A stretch of DNA of 64,000 nt from Maritalea mobilis (GCF_019800885.1 NZ_JAHVKE010000002.1:1-64000), one strand, 5' to 3'. Shown: positions 28,380 through 38,262, counted from the first letter of the stretch. Made by a program: numbers and translations. Notes: a model not told the origin generated them from the letters alone.

Positions 28380-29108
28380 ATGACATCCCCAACCGCCGCG
28401 ATGCTTGTGATCGGGGACGAGATCCTGTCGGGGCGCACCCGCGACGCGAACATGTATCACCTCGCCCGGGCGCTGACCGATCACGGCATCCCGCTCTGCG
28501 AAGCGCGGGTGATCGCGGACGATCACGCGACCATCGTGGCAACGGTGAAGGCGTTGGCGGGCCGCTACGACCACCTGTTCACCTCGGGCGGGATCGGGCC
28601 GACCCATGACGACATCACCGCCGAAGCCGTGGCCGAGGCGATGGGCGCCCCGATCGGCATCCGCGACGACGCGCGCGCGATCCTTCAGGCGCATTACGAC
28701 GCCCGTGGGCAGGAGTTGAACGAGGCCCGGTTGCGCATGGCGCGGATCCCCGACGGCGCGACCCTGATCGACAACCCGATTTCCGCCGCGCCGGGGTTCA
28801 CCCTTGGCAATGTCCACGTGATGGCCGGCGTCCCGTCGATCTTCGAGGCGATGCTGGCGGGGGTGTTGCCCACGCTGACAGGTGGCGCGCCGGTCCTGTC
28901 GCAAAGCCTGATGGTGCGGCAGGGCGAGGGGGACATCGCGGCAAGGCTGGGCCAGCTGGCCGAGGATCACCCCGAGGTTTCCATCGGGTCCTACCCATTC
29001 ATCCGCGACGGGGTGCACGGGTCGAACATTGTCGTGCGCAGCCAGGACGGGCAGGCGGTGGATGCCGTGATGCAGGAGCTTTCCGCCCTGTTCGGAGAGA
29101 CGCGGTGA
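28380..29108 (+). CDS. CinA-type competence/damage-inducible protein A, molybdopterin-binding domain only
   Basis: A 242-residue protein with the MoCF/MoaB-like domain seen in the N-terminal half of CinA: AMLVIGDEILSGRTRDANMYHLARALTDHGIPL, FTSGGIGPTHDDITAEAVAEA and HVMAGVPSIFEAML. The C-terminal nicotinamide-nucleotide amidase domain of full CinA is absent, so this is the short alphaproteobacterial form. ATG 28380 begins the conserved region. Its stop overlaps the GTG of the next gene as GTGA. Confidence 0.88.
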   Translation: MTSPTAAMLVIGDEILSGRTRDANMYHLARALTDHGIPLCEARVIADDHATIVATVKALAGRYDHLFTSGGIGPTHDDITAEAVAEAMGAPIGIRDDARAILQAHYDARGQELNEARLRMARIPDGATLIDNPISAAPGFTLGNVHVMAGVPSIFEAMLAGVLPTLTGGAPVLSQSLMVRQGEGDIAARLGQLAEDHPEVSIGSYPFIRDGVHGSNIVVRSQDGQAVDAVMQELSALFGETR

Positions 29109-29857
29109 GCGTGGCCCTGCCGCCCGAGCGGCTGGCGCGCGTCATCGCCGAGACATGGCCGCCCGAGCGGGTCGAGGCCGTGGGGCCGTTCAAGGTGGCG
29201 CATGGCGGCGGGGGCGGCAACCGCGTGTCCGCCGCGCGCTTGGCGGACGCGACCTCGGACGGATCGGAGGTGACGCCCGCACAGATCGCCGTCGTGGCCG
29301 ACGCGCAGCGCGCCATCGGGCAGGAAGCGCTGTTCATGGTGCCGGGACACCAGACCGGCCTTGATGCCGTGCTAGAGGCCGAGGGCTACACCACCCGCGA
29401 CGAGACCGTCGCCCTTGCCATCGCCGCGGGCGAGATGGCCGCGCCGCCGCCGCGCGTCACCTGTTTCGACATCTGGCCGCCCCTCGCCGTGCAGGAGGAG
29501 ATCTGGGCCGAGGGGGGCATCGGCCCCTCGCGTCTGGCCGTGATGCACCGGGCCGATGGTGCCAAGACCAGCCTTTTCGGGCGCATTGGCGACCGGCCCG
29601 CGGGCACGGCCTTTGTGGCCATCTCGGACGGCGTCGCCATGCTGCACGCGCTGGAGGTTCTGCCCCGCGCGCGGCGGCAGGGGTTGGCCGGACACATGAT
29701 GCGGGCGGCGGCGCATTGGGCCGCCGAGCAGGGCGCGGAGACCTTCGCCGTTCTTGTCACGCGCAAGAATTCGCCGGCCCTGGGGCTTTACGCTTCCTTG
29801 GGGATGAATCCTGTGGGACAGTACCACTATCGAGTGAAAAGCGGCGAGACAGCCTGA
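29105..29857 (+). CDS. GNAT-family N-acetyltransferase
   Basis: A 250-residue acyl-CoA-dependent transferase. The C-terminal third holds the GNAT core: HALEVLPRARRQGLAGHMMRAAAHWAAEQGAE (motif A with the R-x-x-G-x-A loop) and LVTRKNSPALGLYASLGMNPVGQYHYRV (motif B). The N-terminal 120 residues form a second domain with weak GNAT-like character (GHQTGLDAVLEAEGY), so this may be a tandem GNAT. The start is GTG 29105, overlapping the CinA-type stop by four bases. The substrate is not predictable. Confidence 0.85.
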   Translation: MSVALPPERLARVIAETWPPERVEAVGPFKVAHGGGGGNRVSAARLADATSDGSEVTPAQIAVVADAQRAIGQEALFMVPGHQTGLDAVLEAEGYTTRDETVALAIAAGEMAAPPPRVTCFDIWPPLAVQEEIWAEGGIGPSRLAVMHRADGAKTSLFGRIGDRPAGTAFVAISDGVAMLHALEVLPRARRQGLAGHMMRAAAHWAAEQGAETFAVLVTRKNSPALGLYASLGMNPVGQYHYRVKSGETA

Positions 29858-29859
29858 AA

Positions 29860-30846
29860 ATGATCACCCTTGGCCGCAGAAAACGCGGCCTTTGCGCCCC
29901 CCTGAGCCTGATGTGCGCCGCGGTGTTTTGCGCCGGGGCAGCGTCTGCGCTCGACCTCGATCTGCCGCCGGGGGCGGAGCTGGTGGCGACCGATCCGGCC
30001 ACGCCGGGGGATCACGCCATTGCGACGGGGCCTTTCGCGGACGGGCAGGTGCCCACGGACCTGGCCCAGGGTGTCGTCCAGGGCTTCACCTGGCATGTGC
30101 CGAATGCCGCCACCGATAGCAGCGCGCAACTGGCCACTGCCCTGGCTGAACAGCTTGAGGCGCAGGGCTACCGCATCACCTTTGCCTGCGCGGACCGGGC
30201 CTGCGGCGGGTTCGATTTCCGCAACGCGATCTCGGTCGGCGAGGCCCCCACGATGCACGTGGATTTGGGCGATTTCCGCTATATCGCCGCGGATCGCGAT
30301 GGCGACGATGGGGCGCGCGACCGCGTGGCCGTGGTGGTCTCGCGCGGCGGGCAAACGGCCTACCTGCACCTGACCCTTGTCACCCCGGCCGACCAGACCG
30401 CCGCGCCGGTTACAGGCTCCAGCCGCGCGCCGGAGGCGAGCGCGCCCACGGCCCCTGCGGCGGAGGATTTGGGGTTGATCGACCGCCTGCTGATCCACGG
30501 CTCGGCCCCGCTGGATGACCTGAGTTTCCAGACGGGCGCGTCGGAATTGTCGGGGGCGGATTATGCCTCGCTTGCCGAGCTGGCCCGGTTTCTGGCCGGT
30601 GACCCGACACGGCAGATCGTCCTTGTCGGGCACACGGACGCGCAAGGGTCGCTGGAGGGCAACATCGCACTGAGCGAGGCGCGGGCCGAGGCCGTGCGCG
30701 GCCACCTGATCGACCGCCTTGGCGTGTCGCCCGAACAGGTCAGCGCCGCGGGGATCGGCTTTCTCGCGCCGCGCGCCGCCAATGACACGGACGAAGGCCG
30801 CGAGGCGAACCGGCGGGTTGAGGTCGTGCTGACGACCCCGGGCTAA
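29860..30846 (+). CDS. OmpA-family outer-membrane/peptidoglycan-binding protein
   Basis: A 328-residue exported protein. A signal peptide covers about 1-28 (RRKRGLCAPLSLMCAAVFCAGAASA). The middle domain is unassigned (YRITFACADRACGGFDFRNAI, one CxxxxC pair). The C-terminal OmpA domain spans about 225-328: DDLSFQTGASELSGADYASLAELARFLAG, VLVGHTDAQGSLEGNIALSEARAEAV and NRRVEVVL. The conserved Asp and Arg that bind diaminopimelate are present. ATG 29860 directly follows the GNAT stop, consistent with a shared transcript. Confidence 0.88.
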   Translation: MITLGRRKRGLCAPLSLMCAAVFCAGAASALDLDLPPGAELVATDPATPGDHAIATGPFADGQVPTDLAQGVVQGFTWHVPNAATDSSAQLATALAEQLEAQGYRITFACADRACGGFDFRNAISVGEAPTMHVDLGDFRYIAADRDGDDGARDRVAVVVSRGGQTAYLHLTLVTPADQTAAPVTGSSRAPEASAPTAPAAEDLGLIDRLLIHGSAPLDDLSFQTGASELSGADYASLAELARFLAGDPTRQIVLVGHTDAQGSLEGNIALSEARAEAVRGHLIDRLGVSPEQVSAAGIGFLAPRAANDTDEGREANRRVEVVLTTPG

Positions 30847-30865
30847 GGCGGTTTCCTACGCATCA

Positions 30866-30904
30866 GAAAAAATCCCCCGGGATGGATCGGCCATCACCGG
30901 GGGA
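30866..30904 (-). terminator. Rho-independent terminator of the LysR gene
   Basis: On the minus strand, TCCCCCGG pairs with CCGGGGGA across a 16-base middle that adds GATGG/CCATC pairing, followed directly by a run of six T. The T-run orientation shows it ends the minus-strand LysR gene, not the OmpA gene. Confidence 0.8.
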
Positions 30905-30962
30905 ATAGTCGGCGCGCTGCATGACGCAGGCGCTGGCACGAAGGGTAATACGGCGGGCGGGC

Positions 30963-31868
30963 TTACCAGTCGGTCGGCCCCTTGTCCTTGAAGGCCGTCA
31001 CAAGGAAATCGATGAAGGATCGCACCTTGGGCTGGATGAACCGGCCCGGCGGATAGACGGCGTAGATCCCCTGCACATCCACCGGCAGATCGGGGATCAC
31101 ATCTTCGAGCAGACCCTCGCGCATGGGCTCCGCGTAAAGGAAGCTGGGCAAGTAGGCGATGCCAAGGCCGCCGACCGCGGCGTTCAGCAGGGATTGACCG
31201 TCGTTCACCGTCAGCCAGCCACCGGTGCGCACCTGGCGCTGCTCGCCCGAGGGCGCGGTGATCTTCCAGACATTGCTGGACGACGAGTTCGAGTAATGCA
31301 GCAGCTTGTGTTCGTTCAGATCGTCGATTTTCTCGGGGCGGCCGTAGCGCGCGAAATACTCGGGCGAGGCGATCATGCGGCGGGTGGTTTCGCAGATCTT
31401 GCGCGCGCGCAGGCTGCTGTCTTCCAGCTCGCCCACGCGGATCGCCATGTCGAACCCTTCCGAGATCAACTCGACATAGCGGTTGTTCAGCACCATGTTC
31501 ACGGTGATCTCGGGGTATTCGTTCAGGAACTTGCCGAGGATCGGTGAGACATGGTTCACCCCGAAATCGGTCGCGATGGAGACGCGCAGCGTGCCCGAGG
31601 GCGCCGATTGCATTGCGGTGACAAGCGCGTCTGCCTCTCCGGCATCGTTGAGGACACGGCGCGCCCGGTCGTAATAGGCTAGGCCAATTTCCGTGGGGCT
31701 GACCCGCCGTGTCGTGCGGTTCAAAAGGCGCGCGCCAAGACGTGCTTCGAGGCTCGAAACGTGTTTCGAGACCGCGGATTTCGAAATGCCCAGCTTTCGG
31801 GCGGCATCCGTGAAGCCGCCCTGATCCACGACCGTGGCGAAGGCTTCCATTTCCGTCAAACGATCCAT
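30963..31868 (-). CDS. LysR-family transcriptional regulator
   Basis: A 301-residue regulator with the N-terminal helix-turn-helix (MEAFATVVDQGGFTDAARKLGISKSAVSKHVSSLEARLGARLLNRTTRRV, residues 7-56) and a periplasmic-binding-like effector domain starting near GTLRVSIATDFGVNHVSP. It diverges from the class II aldolase gene across 197 bases, the usual arrangement for a LysR protein controlling its neighbour. The effector and the binding site were not identified. A strong terminator lies after it. Confidence 0.93.
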   Translation of the reverse strand: MDRLTEMEAFATVVDQGGFTDAARKLGISKSAVSKHVSSLEARLGARLLNRTTRRVSPTEIGLAYYDRARRVLNDAGEADALVTAMQSAPSGTLRVSIATDFGVNHVSPILGKFLNEYPEITVNMVLNNRYVELISEGFDMAIRVGELEDSSLRARKICETTRRMIASPEYFARYGRPEKIDDLNEHKLLHYSNSSSSNVWKITAPSGEQRQVRTGGWLTVNDGQSLLNAAVGGLGIAYLPSFLYAEPMREGLLEDVIPDLPVDVQGIYAVYPPGRFIQPKVRSFIDFLVTAFKDKGPTDW

Positions 31869-32064
31869 GATGCGTTACACCTGCATACTTGCTGCTCAGG
31901 ATGCACATTGATCGTGAAATGGGGCGCGATTGGGGTCACGCCTTGTTCAAAGACGGGAAATTGCGCGGATCGTTCGTGACCGCGCAACAGCATTCGAGGC
32001 AGTTCGCCTTGTTCCCACCGGGGCGTCCGCTAGGGTGGCCGCGATCGACCGAAGGAGCCCCGAT

Positions 32065-32790
32065 ATGGATCACGCCACCGCCCGCGCCGAGCTTGCCGCC
32101 GCCTTTCGCCTGACCGCGCGCGAGAACATGCACGAGGGGATCGCCAACCATTTCTCGCTGGCGGTGAACGGCGACGGGACCGAGTTCCTGATCAACCCGA
32201 AGAAGCATTTCAGCCGGATGCGCGCCTCGGACCTTTGGGTGATCGACGCCAACGACCCCGACAGCGCGAAAGGCCCCGATGCGCCCGACCCGACGGCCTG
32301 GGGCCTGCATGCCAGCCTGCATCGCCATGTGCCCCATGCCCGCTGCGCCATGCATGTGCATTCGACCTATGCCACGGTTCTCGCCAGCCTCGCCGACAGT
32401 CGCCTGCCGCCGATCGACCAGTCCTCGGCCATTTTCTACAACCGGCAGGTGGTGGACGAGGCCTATGGCGGCCTTGCGCTGGAAGAAGAAGGCACGCGCT
32501 GTGCCCGCCTGTTCCAGGACCCGAGCGTGCGCACGATGATCATGGGCAACCACGGCGTCCTGGTGATCGGCGAGACCGTCGCCGAGACCTTCATGCGCAT
32601 GTACTATTTCGAGCGCGCGGCGCGGACCTACATCCTTGCCCTGCAAACCGGCCGCCCCTTGCGGGAGCTTTCGCCCGACGTGGCCGAGCTGACCGCGCAG
32701 CAGCAGGAGGGCGACACGAAGGCCGAGGCCGAATTCCTTGCCGGGATGCGCGCCATGCTGGATGCCGAGGAACCCGACTACGCGCAGTGA
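32065..32790 (+). CDS. Class II aldolase/adducin-family protein
   Basis: A 241-residue zinc-dependent aldolase-fold protein. Zinc ligands are expected in MHVHSTYATVLAS (HxH) and in the later MGNHGVLVIG; the acid is likely in the GLALEEEGTR stretch. The SLAVNGDGTEFLINPKKHFSRM segment is the substrate-phosphate region, here without the usual SGN and SS pairs, so the substrate may lack phosphate. ATG 32065 is chosen for its GAAGGAG site seven bases upstream. It is convergent with agmatinase, four bases between stops. The LysR gene probably regulates it. Confidence 0.85.
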   Translation: MDHATARAELAAAFRLTARENMHEGIANHFSLAVNGDGTEFLINPKKHFSRMRASDLWVIDANDPDSAKGPDAPDPTAWGLHASLHRHVPHARCAMHVHSTYATVLASLADSRLPPIDQSSAIFYNRQVVDEAYGGLALEEEGTRCARLFQDPSVRTMIMGNHGVLVIGETVAETFMRMYYFERAARTYILALQTGRPLRELSPDVAELTAQQQEGDTKAEAEFLAGMRAMLDAEEPDYAQ

Positions 32791-32794
32791 TGGC

Positions 32795-33748
32795 TCAGGC
32801 GTTGCGGGCGTGCAGGATGCGCCCGATCAGGTTCAGCAGAAGTTGCGCCGCCAGGATCGCGGTCGTACCCGTGCGGTCGTAATCCGGCGCAACTTCGACC
32901 AGATCGACACCGACGATGCGGTTGCGCCTGGCCAGGATCGCCAGCAGTTCCAGAACCTCGTAATAGAGGAACCCGCCATGGCTGGGCGTGCCCGTGCCCG
33001 GTGCGATGGACGGATCGAATCCGTCGATATCTATGGTCAGGTAGAGGTCCACACCCTCCGGCACCCGCTTGGCAACGGCCTCGACCCCCAGCTTGCGGAT
33101 CTGACGCACCGACAGGATGTCGGACCCCATCGCGCGAGCGGCGTCATACCCCTCTTTCGCGGTGGACGAGACGTTGCGAATGCCGAACTGGCTTAGCCCC
33201 GTGACGTGGTCCTGTTCCGCCGCGCGGCGCATCGGGTTGCCATGCCCGTGCCGGACGCCATGCCGCTCATCCACGAAATCGAGATGCGCGTCGATCTGCA
33301 CGATATGGATCGGCCCATGGTCGTCGAAGGCGCGAATGCAGGGGATATTGATCGAATGATCGCCCCCCAGCACCACGGGCAAAGCGCCCGCAGCGCGGAT
33401 CGCACGCACTGCGGCCTCGATATTCGCGTGGCTACCCTCGGTATCGGTATGGACGATATCGGCATCGCCCATATCGACGATCCGCGTCCCCGGCCCGAGA
33501 TAGGTGACATCATCCTCGTGGTCATAGGCCCCGGCATGGCCAAAGGCGAAGAGCGTCGAGGCCTCGCGGATCGCGCGGGGCCCAAAGCGCGCGCCGGACC
33601 GCCATTGCGTGCCGAAATCGAACGGGGCGCCAAGAATGGCGACATCGGCCTGAAGCCCCTCCCAATCGGGCTGGTAGGGGTATTTGCCGAAAGTGGCGAT
33701 GCCGACAAAGGGCAGGTTCAGGCGGCCGGACTCGTATCCATGTGTCAT
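32795..33748 (-). CDS. speB: Agmatinase-family ureohydrolase
   Basis: Hydrolyses agmatine to putrescine and urea, or a related guanidino compound. The 317 residues carry the binuclear manganese motifs of the arginase family: LGGDHSI, QIDAHLDFVDE and LTIDIDGFDPSIAPGTGTP. The N-terminus FVGIATFGKYPYQPDWEGLQADVAILGAPFDFGTQWRSGARFGPRAIR matches agmatinases. ATG 33748 gives the family length. Other ureohydrolases, such as guanidinobutyrase or proclavaminate amidinohydrolase, are close relatives and cannot be excluded. Confidence 0.85.
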   Translation of the reverse strand: MTHGYESGRLNLPFVGIATFGKYPYQPDWEGLQADVAILGAPFDFGTQWRSGARFGPRAIREASTLFAFGHAGAYDHEDDVTYLGPGTRIVDMGDADIVHTDTEGSHANIEAAVRAIRAAGALPVVLGGDHSINIPCIRAFDDHGPIHIVQIDAHLDFVDERHGVRHGHGNPMRRAAEQDHVTGLSQFGIRNVSSTAKEGYDAARAMGSDILSVRQIRKLGVEAVAKRVPEGVDLYLTIDIDGFDPSIAPGTGTPSHGGFLYYEVLELLAILARRNRIVGVDLVEVAPDYDRTGTTAILAAQLLLNLIGRILHARNA

Positions 33749-33874
33749 GGGGCAAACCCTGCGGGCGGATCGGCGCGCTGACAAGCGATTGTCGCGCCGA
33801 CGCCTTTGTTTGCGCCGCACTTGCCGCTATCGTGCCCGCACAAGAGGGCAAAGAGCCCCCGGCAGGCAGGCGAG

Positions 33875-34600
33875 ATGGCGAAACGAACCCGCAGGAAAAC
33901 CGTGACCCCGCGCGTGTCGCGGACAAGGCGAGCAGCGCGTTGGCTGCGGCGCTGGTTGGCGCGTGCCATGCTGGCCTCGGTCGCTGTGATCCTCGCCTGG
34001 GTCGGGCTTTATGCCGTCATGCCCCCGCCCACGACGCCCTACATCTTCACCGAGTCGCGGCGGCTTGGGGGCGCGGAATACGCGTGGGTCCCGATGGAAG
34101 AGATTTCGGAAAACCTGCAACGCGCTGCCGTCGCCGCCGAGGATGCGAATTTCTGCCTGCATTGGGGCTTCGACATGGACGCGATCCGCGCGGCCATCGA
34201 CGAAGGGGCAGCGCGCGGCGGCTCCACCATCAGCCAGCAGGTCGTGAAGAACGCGTTTCTCTGGCACGGGCGATCCTGGCTGCGCAAAGCGCTCGAGGCT
34301 GTGATCACCCCGGTGATGGAGGCCCTCTGGCCCAAGCGCCGGGTGCTGGAGGTCTATCTGAACGTGGCCGAGTTCGCGCCCGGTGTCTTCGGGGCCGAGG
34401 CCGCTGCCCGGCATCATTTCGGCATCTCCGCCGCCGATCTCTCACCACGGCAGGCCGCGCTTTTGGCCGCCGTCCTGCCCAACCCGGCCGAGCGCGATGC
34501 CTCCGCCCCCTCGGCCTGGGTCGAGCGGAGAGCCGCCGCCATTCGCGACGGGGCGGCGACGATCCGCGCCGATGGGCGCGACGCGTGCTTTGCGAATTGA
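33875..34600 (+). CDS. mtgA: Monofunctional biosynthetic peptidoglycan transglycosylase
   Basis: Polymerises lipid II into glycan strands at the outer face of the inner membrane. The 241 residues have a very basic N-terminus (MAKRTRRKTVTPRVSRTRRAA), one membrane segment (about 31-50) and a GT51 domain: AAVAAEDANFCLHWGFD with the catalytic Glu, GGSTISQQVVKNAFL, RSWLRKALEAV and RRVLEVYLNVAEFAPGVFGAEAAARHHF. ATG 33875 is chosen for its site GGCAGG and for the membrane topology. There is no transpeptidase domain. Confidence 0.95.
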   Translation: MAKRTRRKTVTPRVSRTRRAARWLRRWLARAMLASVAVILAWVGLYAVMPPPTTPYIFTESRRLGGAEYAWVPMEEISENLQRAAVAAEDANFCLHWGFDMDAIRAAIDEGAARGGSTISQQVVKNAFLWHGRSWLRKALEAVITPVMEALWPKRRVLEVYLNVAEFAPGVFGAEAAARHHFGISAADLSPRQAALLAAVLPNPAERDASAPSAWVERRAAAIRDGAATIRADGRDACFAN

Positions 34601-34660
34601 AAAACCGTGCGGATTTCTGCAAAGACGATGGGCAATCCCAACCCGGTTTCCCGAGCAATC

Positions 34661-35326
34661 ATGGTTCGCCTTTATCACTTCGCCCTCTCGCCCTTCTGCC
34701 GGAAGGTGCGTCTTGTCCTGGCTGAAAAGAAGATCGACGTTGAACTGGTCGAGGAAAAATACTGGGAACCCAAGACCGAGTTCCTGCGCCGCAACCCGGC
34801 GGGCAAGGTGCCCATCCTCAAGATCGACGGCATGAACCTGTCCGAGTCGCAGGCCATCTGCGAATACATCGAGGAGACACATCCCGAACCGGCCCTGATG
34901 CCCAGCGCGCCCGCCGAACGCGCCGAGGTGCGGCGGCTGGTGGCGTGGTTCGATGACAAGTTCCACCACGAGGTGACGAAAAACCTCGTCTACGAGCGCG
35001 TGAACAAGAAGATCATGCGCGGCGGCTACCCGGATGGGCGCGCGGTCAAGGCGGGGGCAGCGAACATCAAGTTCCACCTGAGCTACATGGAATGGCTTCT
35101 GGATCATCGCCGCTGGCTGGCGGGGGACCGCATGACGCTGGCCGATTTCACGGCCGCGGCGCACCTGTCCTGCCTCGACTACATCTCGGACGTGGACTGG
35201 AACCTGTCGCCCGCGGTCAAGGACTGGTACGCGACGATGAAATCGCGCCCGGCCTTCCGGTCGATCCTGGCCGACCAGATCTCGGGCTTCATCCAACCGC
35301 CGCATTACGCGAATCTCGACTTTTGA
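34661..35326 (+). CDS. Glutathione S-transferase-family protein
   Basis: A 221-residue GST fold. The N-terminal thioredoxin-like domain reads [29 protein letters not shown] with a Ser/Cys active-site region (SPFCRK), then [25 protein letters not shown] for glutathione contact. The helical C-domain includes [23 protein letters not shown]. Start ATG 34661 matches the family; an earlier in-frame start at 34607 would add 18 residues. The stop overlaps the TTG start of queG. Confidence 0.9.
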   Translation: MVRLYHFALSPFCRKVRLVLAEKKIDVELVEEKYWEPKTEFLRRNPAGKVPILKIDGMNLSESQAICEYIEETHPEPALMPSAPAERAEVRRLVAWFDDKFHHEVTKNLVYERVNKKIMRGGYPDGRAVKAGAANIKFHLSYMEWLLDHRRWLAGDRMTLADFTAAAHLSCLDYISDVDWNLSPAVKDWYATMKSRPAFRSILADQISGFIQPPHYANLDF

Positions 35327-36360
35327 CCGATCTGAAGACCGCCCTGCAGACCGAGGCCCGCGCGGCGGGCTTCGCACGGATGGGCGTGTGCCGGCCCGAC
35401 GCCATCCCGCAGGCCGCCGGCCGCTTGGCGGAGTTCGTGGCCAAGGGGCGGCACGGGCAGATGGGCTGGATGGCCGAGCGGATGCACTGGCGCGGCGATC
35501 CGACGGCGCTCTGGCCCGAGGCGCGCTCGGTCATCATGCTGGCCGAGCCCTACACGCCCGAAAGCGACCCGTTGGAGGCCATCACGCGCCACGACCGCGC
35601 GACCATCAGCGTTTACGCGCAGAACCGCGACTACCATGACCTTGTGAAAAAGCGCCTCAAGCGCGTCGGCCGCTGGCTGCTGGACCAGGCGCCGGGACAC
35701 GAGATCAAGGTCTTCGTCGACACCGCGCCGGTGATGGAAAAGCCCTTGGCCCAAGCCGCTGGCCTGGGCTGGCAGGGCAAACACACGAACCTTCTGTCGC
35801 GGGATCTGGGCAACTGGTTCTTTCTTGGCGCGATCTTCACCACCGTCGAGATCGCGCCCGACCCGCCCGAGCGGGAGCATTGCGGAAGCTGCACCGCCTG
35901 CCTCGACATCTGCCCGACGCGCGCCTTCCCCGCGCCGTTCCAACTCGATGCGCGGCGCTGCATTTCCTACCTGACGATCGAGCACAAAGGCCCGGTCGAC
36001 CCCGAGCTGCGCCCCGGCCTCGGCAACCGGATCTATGGCTGCGACGATTGTCTTGCTGCCTGCCCGTGGAACAAGTTCGCGGTCGAGGCGACCGAAATGC
36101 GCTACGCCGCGCGGCCCGATTTCCTGTCGCCCCGGCTGGAGGAGTTGGCCGGGCTGGACGACGCCGGTTTTCGCGCGATGTTCTCCGGCAGTCCGATCAA
36201 GCGGATCGGGCGGGACCGTTTCGTGCGGAACGTGCTGTATGCCATCGGGAATTCGGGCGAGGCCCGGTTGCGTCCGGTGGCGCAGGGTTTGATGAATGAC
36301 CCCGACCCGGCCGTGGCGGACGCGGCCCGGTGGGCAGTGGAGAGATTGCAATGCGCCTGA
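35323..36360 (+). CDS. queG: Epoxyqueuosine reductase
   Basis: Reduces epoxyqueuosine to queuosine in tRNA, the last step of the pathway, using cobalamin and two 4Fe-4S clusters. The 345 residues include the family N-terminus ([20 protein letters not shown]), the cobalamin-binding region ([27 protein letters not shown]), and the clusters [13 protein letters not shown] and [13 protein letters not shown]. The C-terminal HEAT-like piece ends [45 protein letters not shown] 35323 is the only start giving a full N-terminus without much overlap of the GST gene. Confidence 0.95.
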   Translation: MTDLKTALQTEARAAGFARMGVCRPDAIPQAAGRLAEFVAKGRHGQMGWMAERMHWRGDPTALWPEARSVIMLAEPYTPESDPLEAITRHDRATISVYAQNRDYHDLVKKRLKRVGRWLLDQAPGHEIKVFVDTAPVMEKPLAQAAGLGWQGKHTNLLSRDLGNWFFLGAIFTTVEIAPDPPEREHCGSCTACLDICPTRAFPAPFQLDARRCISYLTIEHKGPVDPELRPGLGNRIYGCDDCLAACPWNKFAVEATEMRYAARPDFLSPRLEELAGLDDAGFRAMFSGSPIKRIGRDRFVRNVLYAIGNSGEARLRPVAQGLMNDPDPAVADAARWAVERLQCA

Positions 36361-37223
36361 TCGTATTCGGCCTGGGATATTCCGCAAAGGCGCTGCTGCG
36401 CCTTCTGCCCGACGATACGCGGGTGTTTGCAACCACGCGCTCACAGGAGACGCTCGATCAGTGGCGCGGCACGTCGATCCTCGGCGCGCTTTTTCCCGGC
36501 GAGGAAGACAAGATCGCCGCCGAACTGGCCGAGGCCACGCATGTGCTGGTGTCGATTCCCCCGGTCGAGGGCGAGGATATCGTGGTCGCGCGCATGCGCG
36601 ACGCGCTGGTCGAAGCCGCGCCGCGATTGGACTGGGTCGGCTACCTGTCGACGACCGGCGTCTACGGCGACCATGATGGCGGATGGGTCGACGAATCGAC
36701 GCCGCTGACGGGGTCCACAAGGCGCGGACAGGCCCGGATCGCCGCCGAAACGGCGTGGATGGACCTGTACCGCGACCATGGCCTGCCGCTTCATATCTTC
36801 CGGCTGGCGGGCATCTACGGACCGGGGCGCGGCCCCTTCGCCAAGGTGCGCAACGGCACGGCGCGGCGCATCATCAAGGAGGGGCAGGTCTTCAGCCGCA
36901 CCCATGTCGAGGATATCGCGCAGGTGCTGCTGGCCTCGATTCACCGGCCCAATCCCGGCGCGGCCTATAATGTCTGCGACGATGACCCGGCGCCGCCGCA
37001 GGATGTCATCGCCCATGCCGCCGAACTGCTGGGCCTGCCGGTGCCCGAAGCCATCCCCTTCGACGAGGCCGAGCTTGGCCCGATGGCGCGCAGTTTTTAC
37101 GCCGAGAGCAAGCGCGTGCGGAACGACCGTATCAAGGACGAGTTGGGCGTGCGCCTGCGTTACCCGACCTACCGCGAGGGGCTGGCCGCGCTGCTTTCTG
37201 CCGAGACGGACGGCAACCTCTAG
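36351..37223 (+). CDS. NAD-dependent epimerase/dehydratase-like SDR protein
   Basis: A 290-residue extended-SDR Rossmann protein of the YeeZ type. The N-terminus [19 protein letters not shown] has a GxGYxxxxL fingerprint rather than the common GxxGxx[22 protein letters not shown] corresponds to the active-site region, with Tyr in a YG rather than a YxxxK context, so catalysis is uncertain. AWMDLY and [13 protein letters not shown] follow. It begins ten bases inside the queG end. No pathway partner is evident. Confidence 0.8.
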   Translation: MRLIVFGLGYSAKALLRLLPDDTRVFATTRSQETLDQWRGTSILGALFPGEEDKIAAELAEATHVLVSIPPVEGEDIVVARMRDALVEAAPRLDWVGYLSTTGVYGDHDGGWVDESTPLTGSTRRGQARIAAETAWMDLYRDHGLPLHIFRLAGIYGPGRGPFAKVRNGTARRIIKEGQVFSRTHVEDIAQVLLASIHRPNPGAAYNVCDDDPAPPQDVIAHAAELLGLPVPEAIPFDEAELGPMARSFYAESKRVRNDRIKDELGVRLRYPTYREGLAALLSAETDGNL

Positions 37224-37280
37224 CCGCGCACCGCGCCGCCGTGTATTTCCGCGATAGTTCCCGTCAGGAAGGTTCCGGCC

Positions 37281-37769
37281 ATGCGCGCCCTTTTGATCCT
37301 CTGCCTCGGCCTGTTTCTTGCGCTTGGCGCGGGATGCTCGCGGTTCATGGAGTATGACGGCCCCGAGGTGACGCGGGTCGAGGTGCATAAATCCGAGCGG
37401 TTCCTGGTGCTCTATCACCACGAGGAAATCCTTGAGGCGATGCCGATCGAGCTGGGTTTCGCACCCGAAGGGCACAAGGCGCAGGAAGGCGACGGGCGCA
37501 CGCCCGAAGGCGAATACGTCATCGACCGGCGCAACCCCGACAGCGAATACTACCTGTCCATCGGCATCAGCTATCCCAACGCGGACGACATCGCCGCCGC
37601 CGAAGAGGCCGGCGTCAGCCCCGGGGGCGATATCTTCATCCATGGCACGCCACGGGAATTCCGCGGCGACGAGGATTGGACGGCGGGCTGCATCGCGGTG
37701 ACGAATCGCGAAATGCGGCGCATCTACGCCATGGTCGAAGACGGCACGCCGATCATCATTCATCCGTAA
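37281..37769 (+). CDS. L,D-transpeptidase-family lipoprotein (YkuD/YafK-like)
   Basis: A 162-residue protein with a lipoprotein signal (ALLILCLGLFLALGAGCS; lipobox GAGC with Cys19), so it is probably anchored in a membrane facing the periplasm. The YkuD catalytic region reads GGDIFIHGTPREF and DWTAGCIAVTNREMRRIY, with catalytic His and Cys in place. The family forms 3-3 crosslinks in peptidoglycan or cuts lipoprotein-peptidoglycan links; the shorter YafK type is associated with the latter. The gene overlaps the end of the convergent CAP gene by 14 bases. Confidence 0.87.
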   Translation: MRALLILCLGLFLALGAGCSRFMEYDGPEVTRVEVHKSERFLVLYHHEEILEAMPIELGFAPEGHKAQEGDGRTPEGEYVIDRRNPDSEYYLSIGISYPNADDIAAAEEAGVSPGGDIFIHGTPREFRGDEDWTAGCIAVTNREMRRIYAMVEDGTPIIIHP

Positions 37770-38262
37770 TTCCCCCGGTTCCGGTCATCACGACCCACCA
37801 GCCCATGCCGACCGCGTCGACATGAAGGGCCAGCCCCGCATCCTCGGCCACCGGGTCGAGCAGAACCGCGGCGGTATCGGGCTCCGCCAGCCAGTCGGAC
37901 AGGATGGCGCCCGCCCCGGAGGTCGAGCGCGCCACGACCTCACCCAACAGGCGCCCGGCATATCCAGTTCGGGCGGCGCGCTGGGTCGGCAGGCTGCCAT
38001 CGGTGCCGCGATGCCCGGTCTGGCCCTGTCCAGATAGATCGCGCGCATGGGCCAGCGCGGCGCAGTCGAGCGTTGGCGAAAGGGTGAGATTCGGCAGATC
38101 AGCCGCGCTGCGGCGCGCATTGAGCGCGGAAAGCAAGGAAAGCCGCTGGCGGCTCGCATCATCGCGCGCCCGAGGGGCGGCCCCAAGGTATGGGGCGGTC
38201 TGGGGATGGGCACCGGACAGCCCGCAAGATCCGAGCGCCGGAAGAATCGCAGCACTCGCCAT
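37756..38262 (-). CDS. CAP (SCP/PR1)-domain protein
   Basis: A 168-residue protein with a short hydrophobic leader ending LPALGSCGLSG, a possible lipobox (LGSC) but with no basic residue before it. The CAP domain reads LNARRSAADLPNLTLSPTLDCAALAHARDLSGQGQTGHRGTDGS, with the two His and acidic residues of the CAP site, and NARRSAADLPNL resembles bacterial CAP proteins. An in-frame stop (TGA at 38272-38274) is just upstream, so ATG 38262 is the only start. The role is unknown; bacterial CAP proteins are envelope or secreted. Confidence 0.8.
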   Translation of the reverse strand: MASAAILPALGSCGLSGAHPQTAPYLGAAPRARDDASRQRLSLLSALNARRSAADLPNLTLSPTLDCAALAHARDLSGQGQTGHRGTDGSLPTQRAARTGYAGRLLGEVVARSTSGAGAILSDWLAEPDTAAVLLDPVAEDAGLALHVDAVGMGWWVVMTGTGGITDE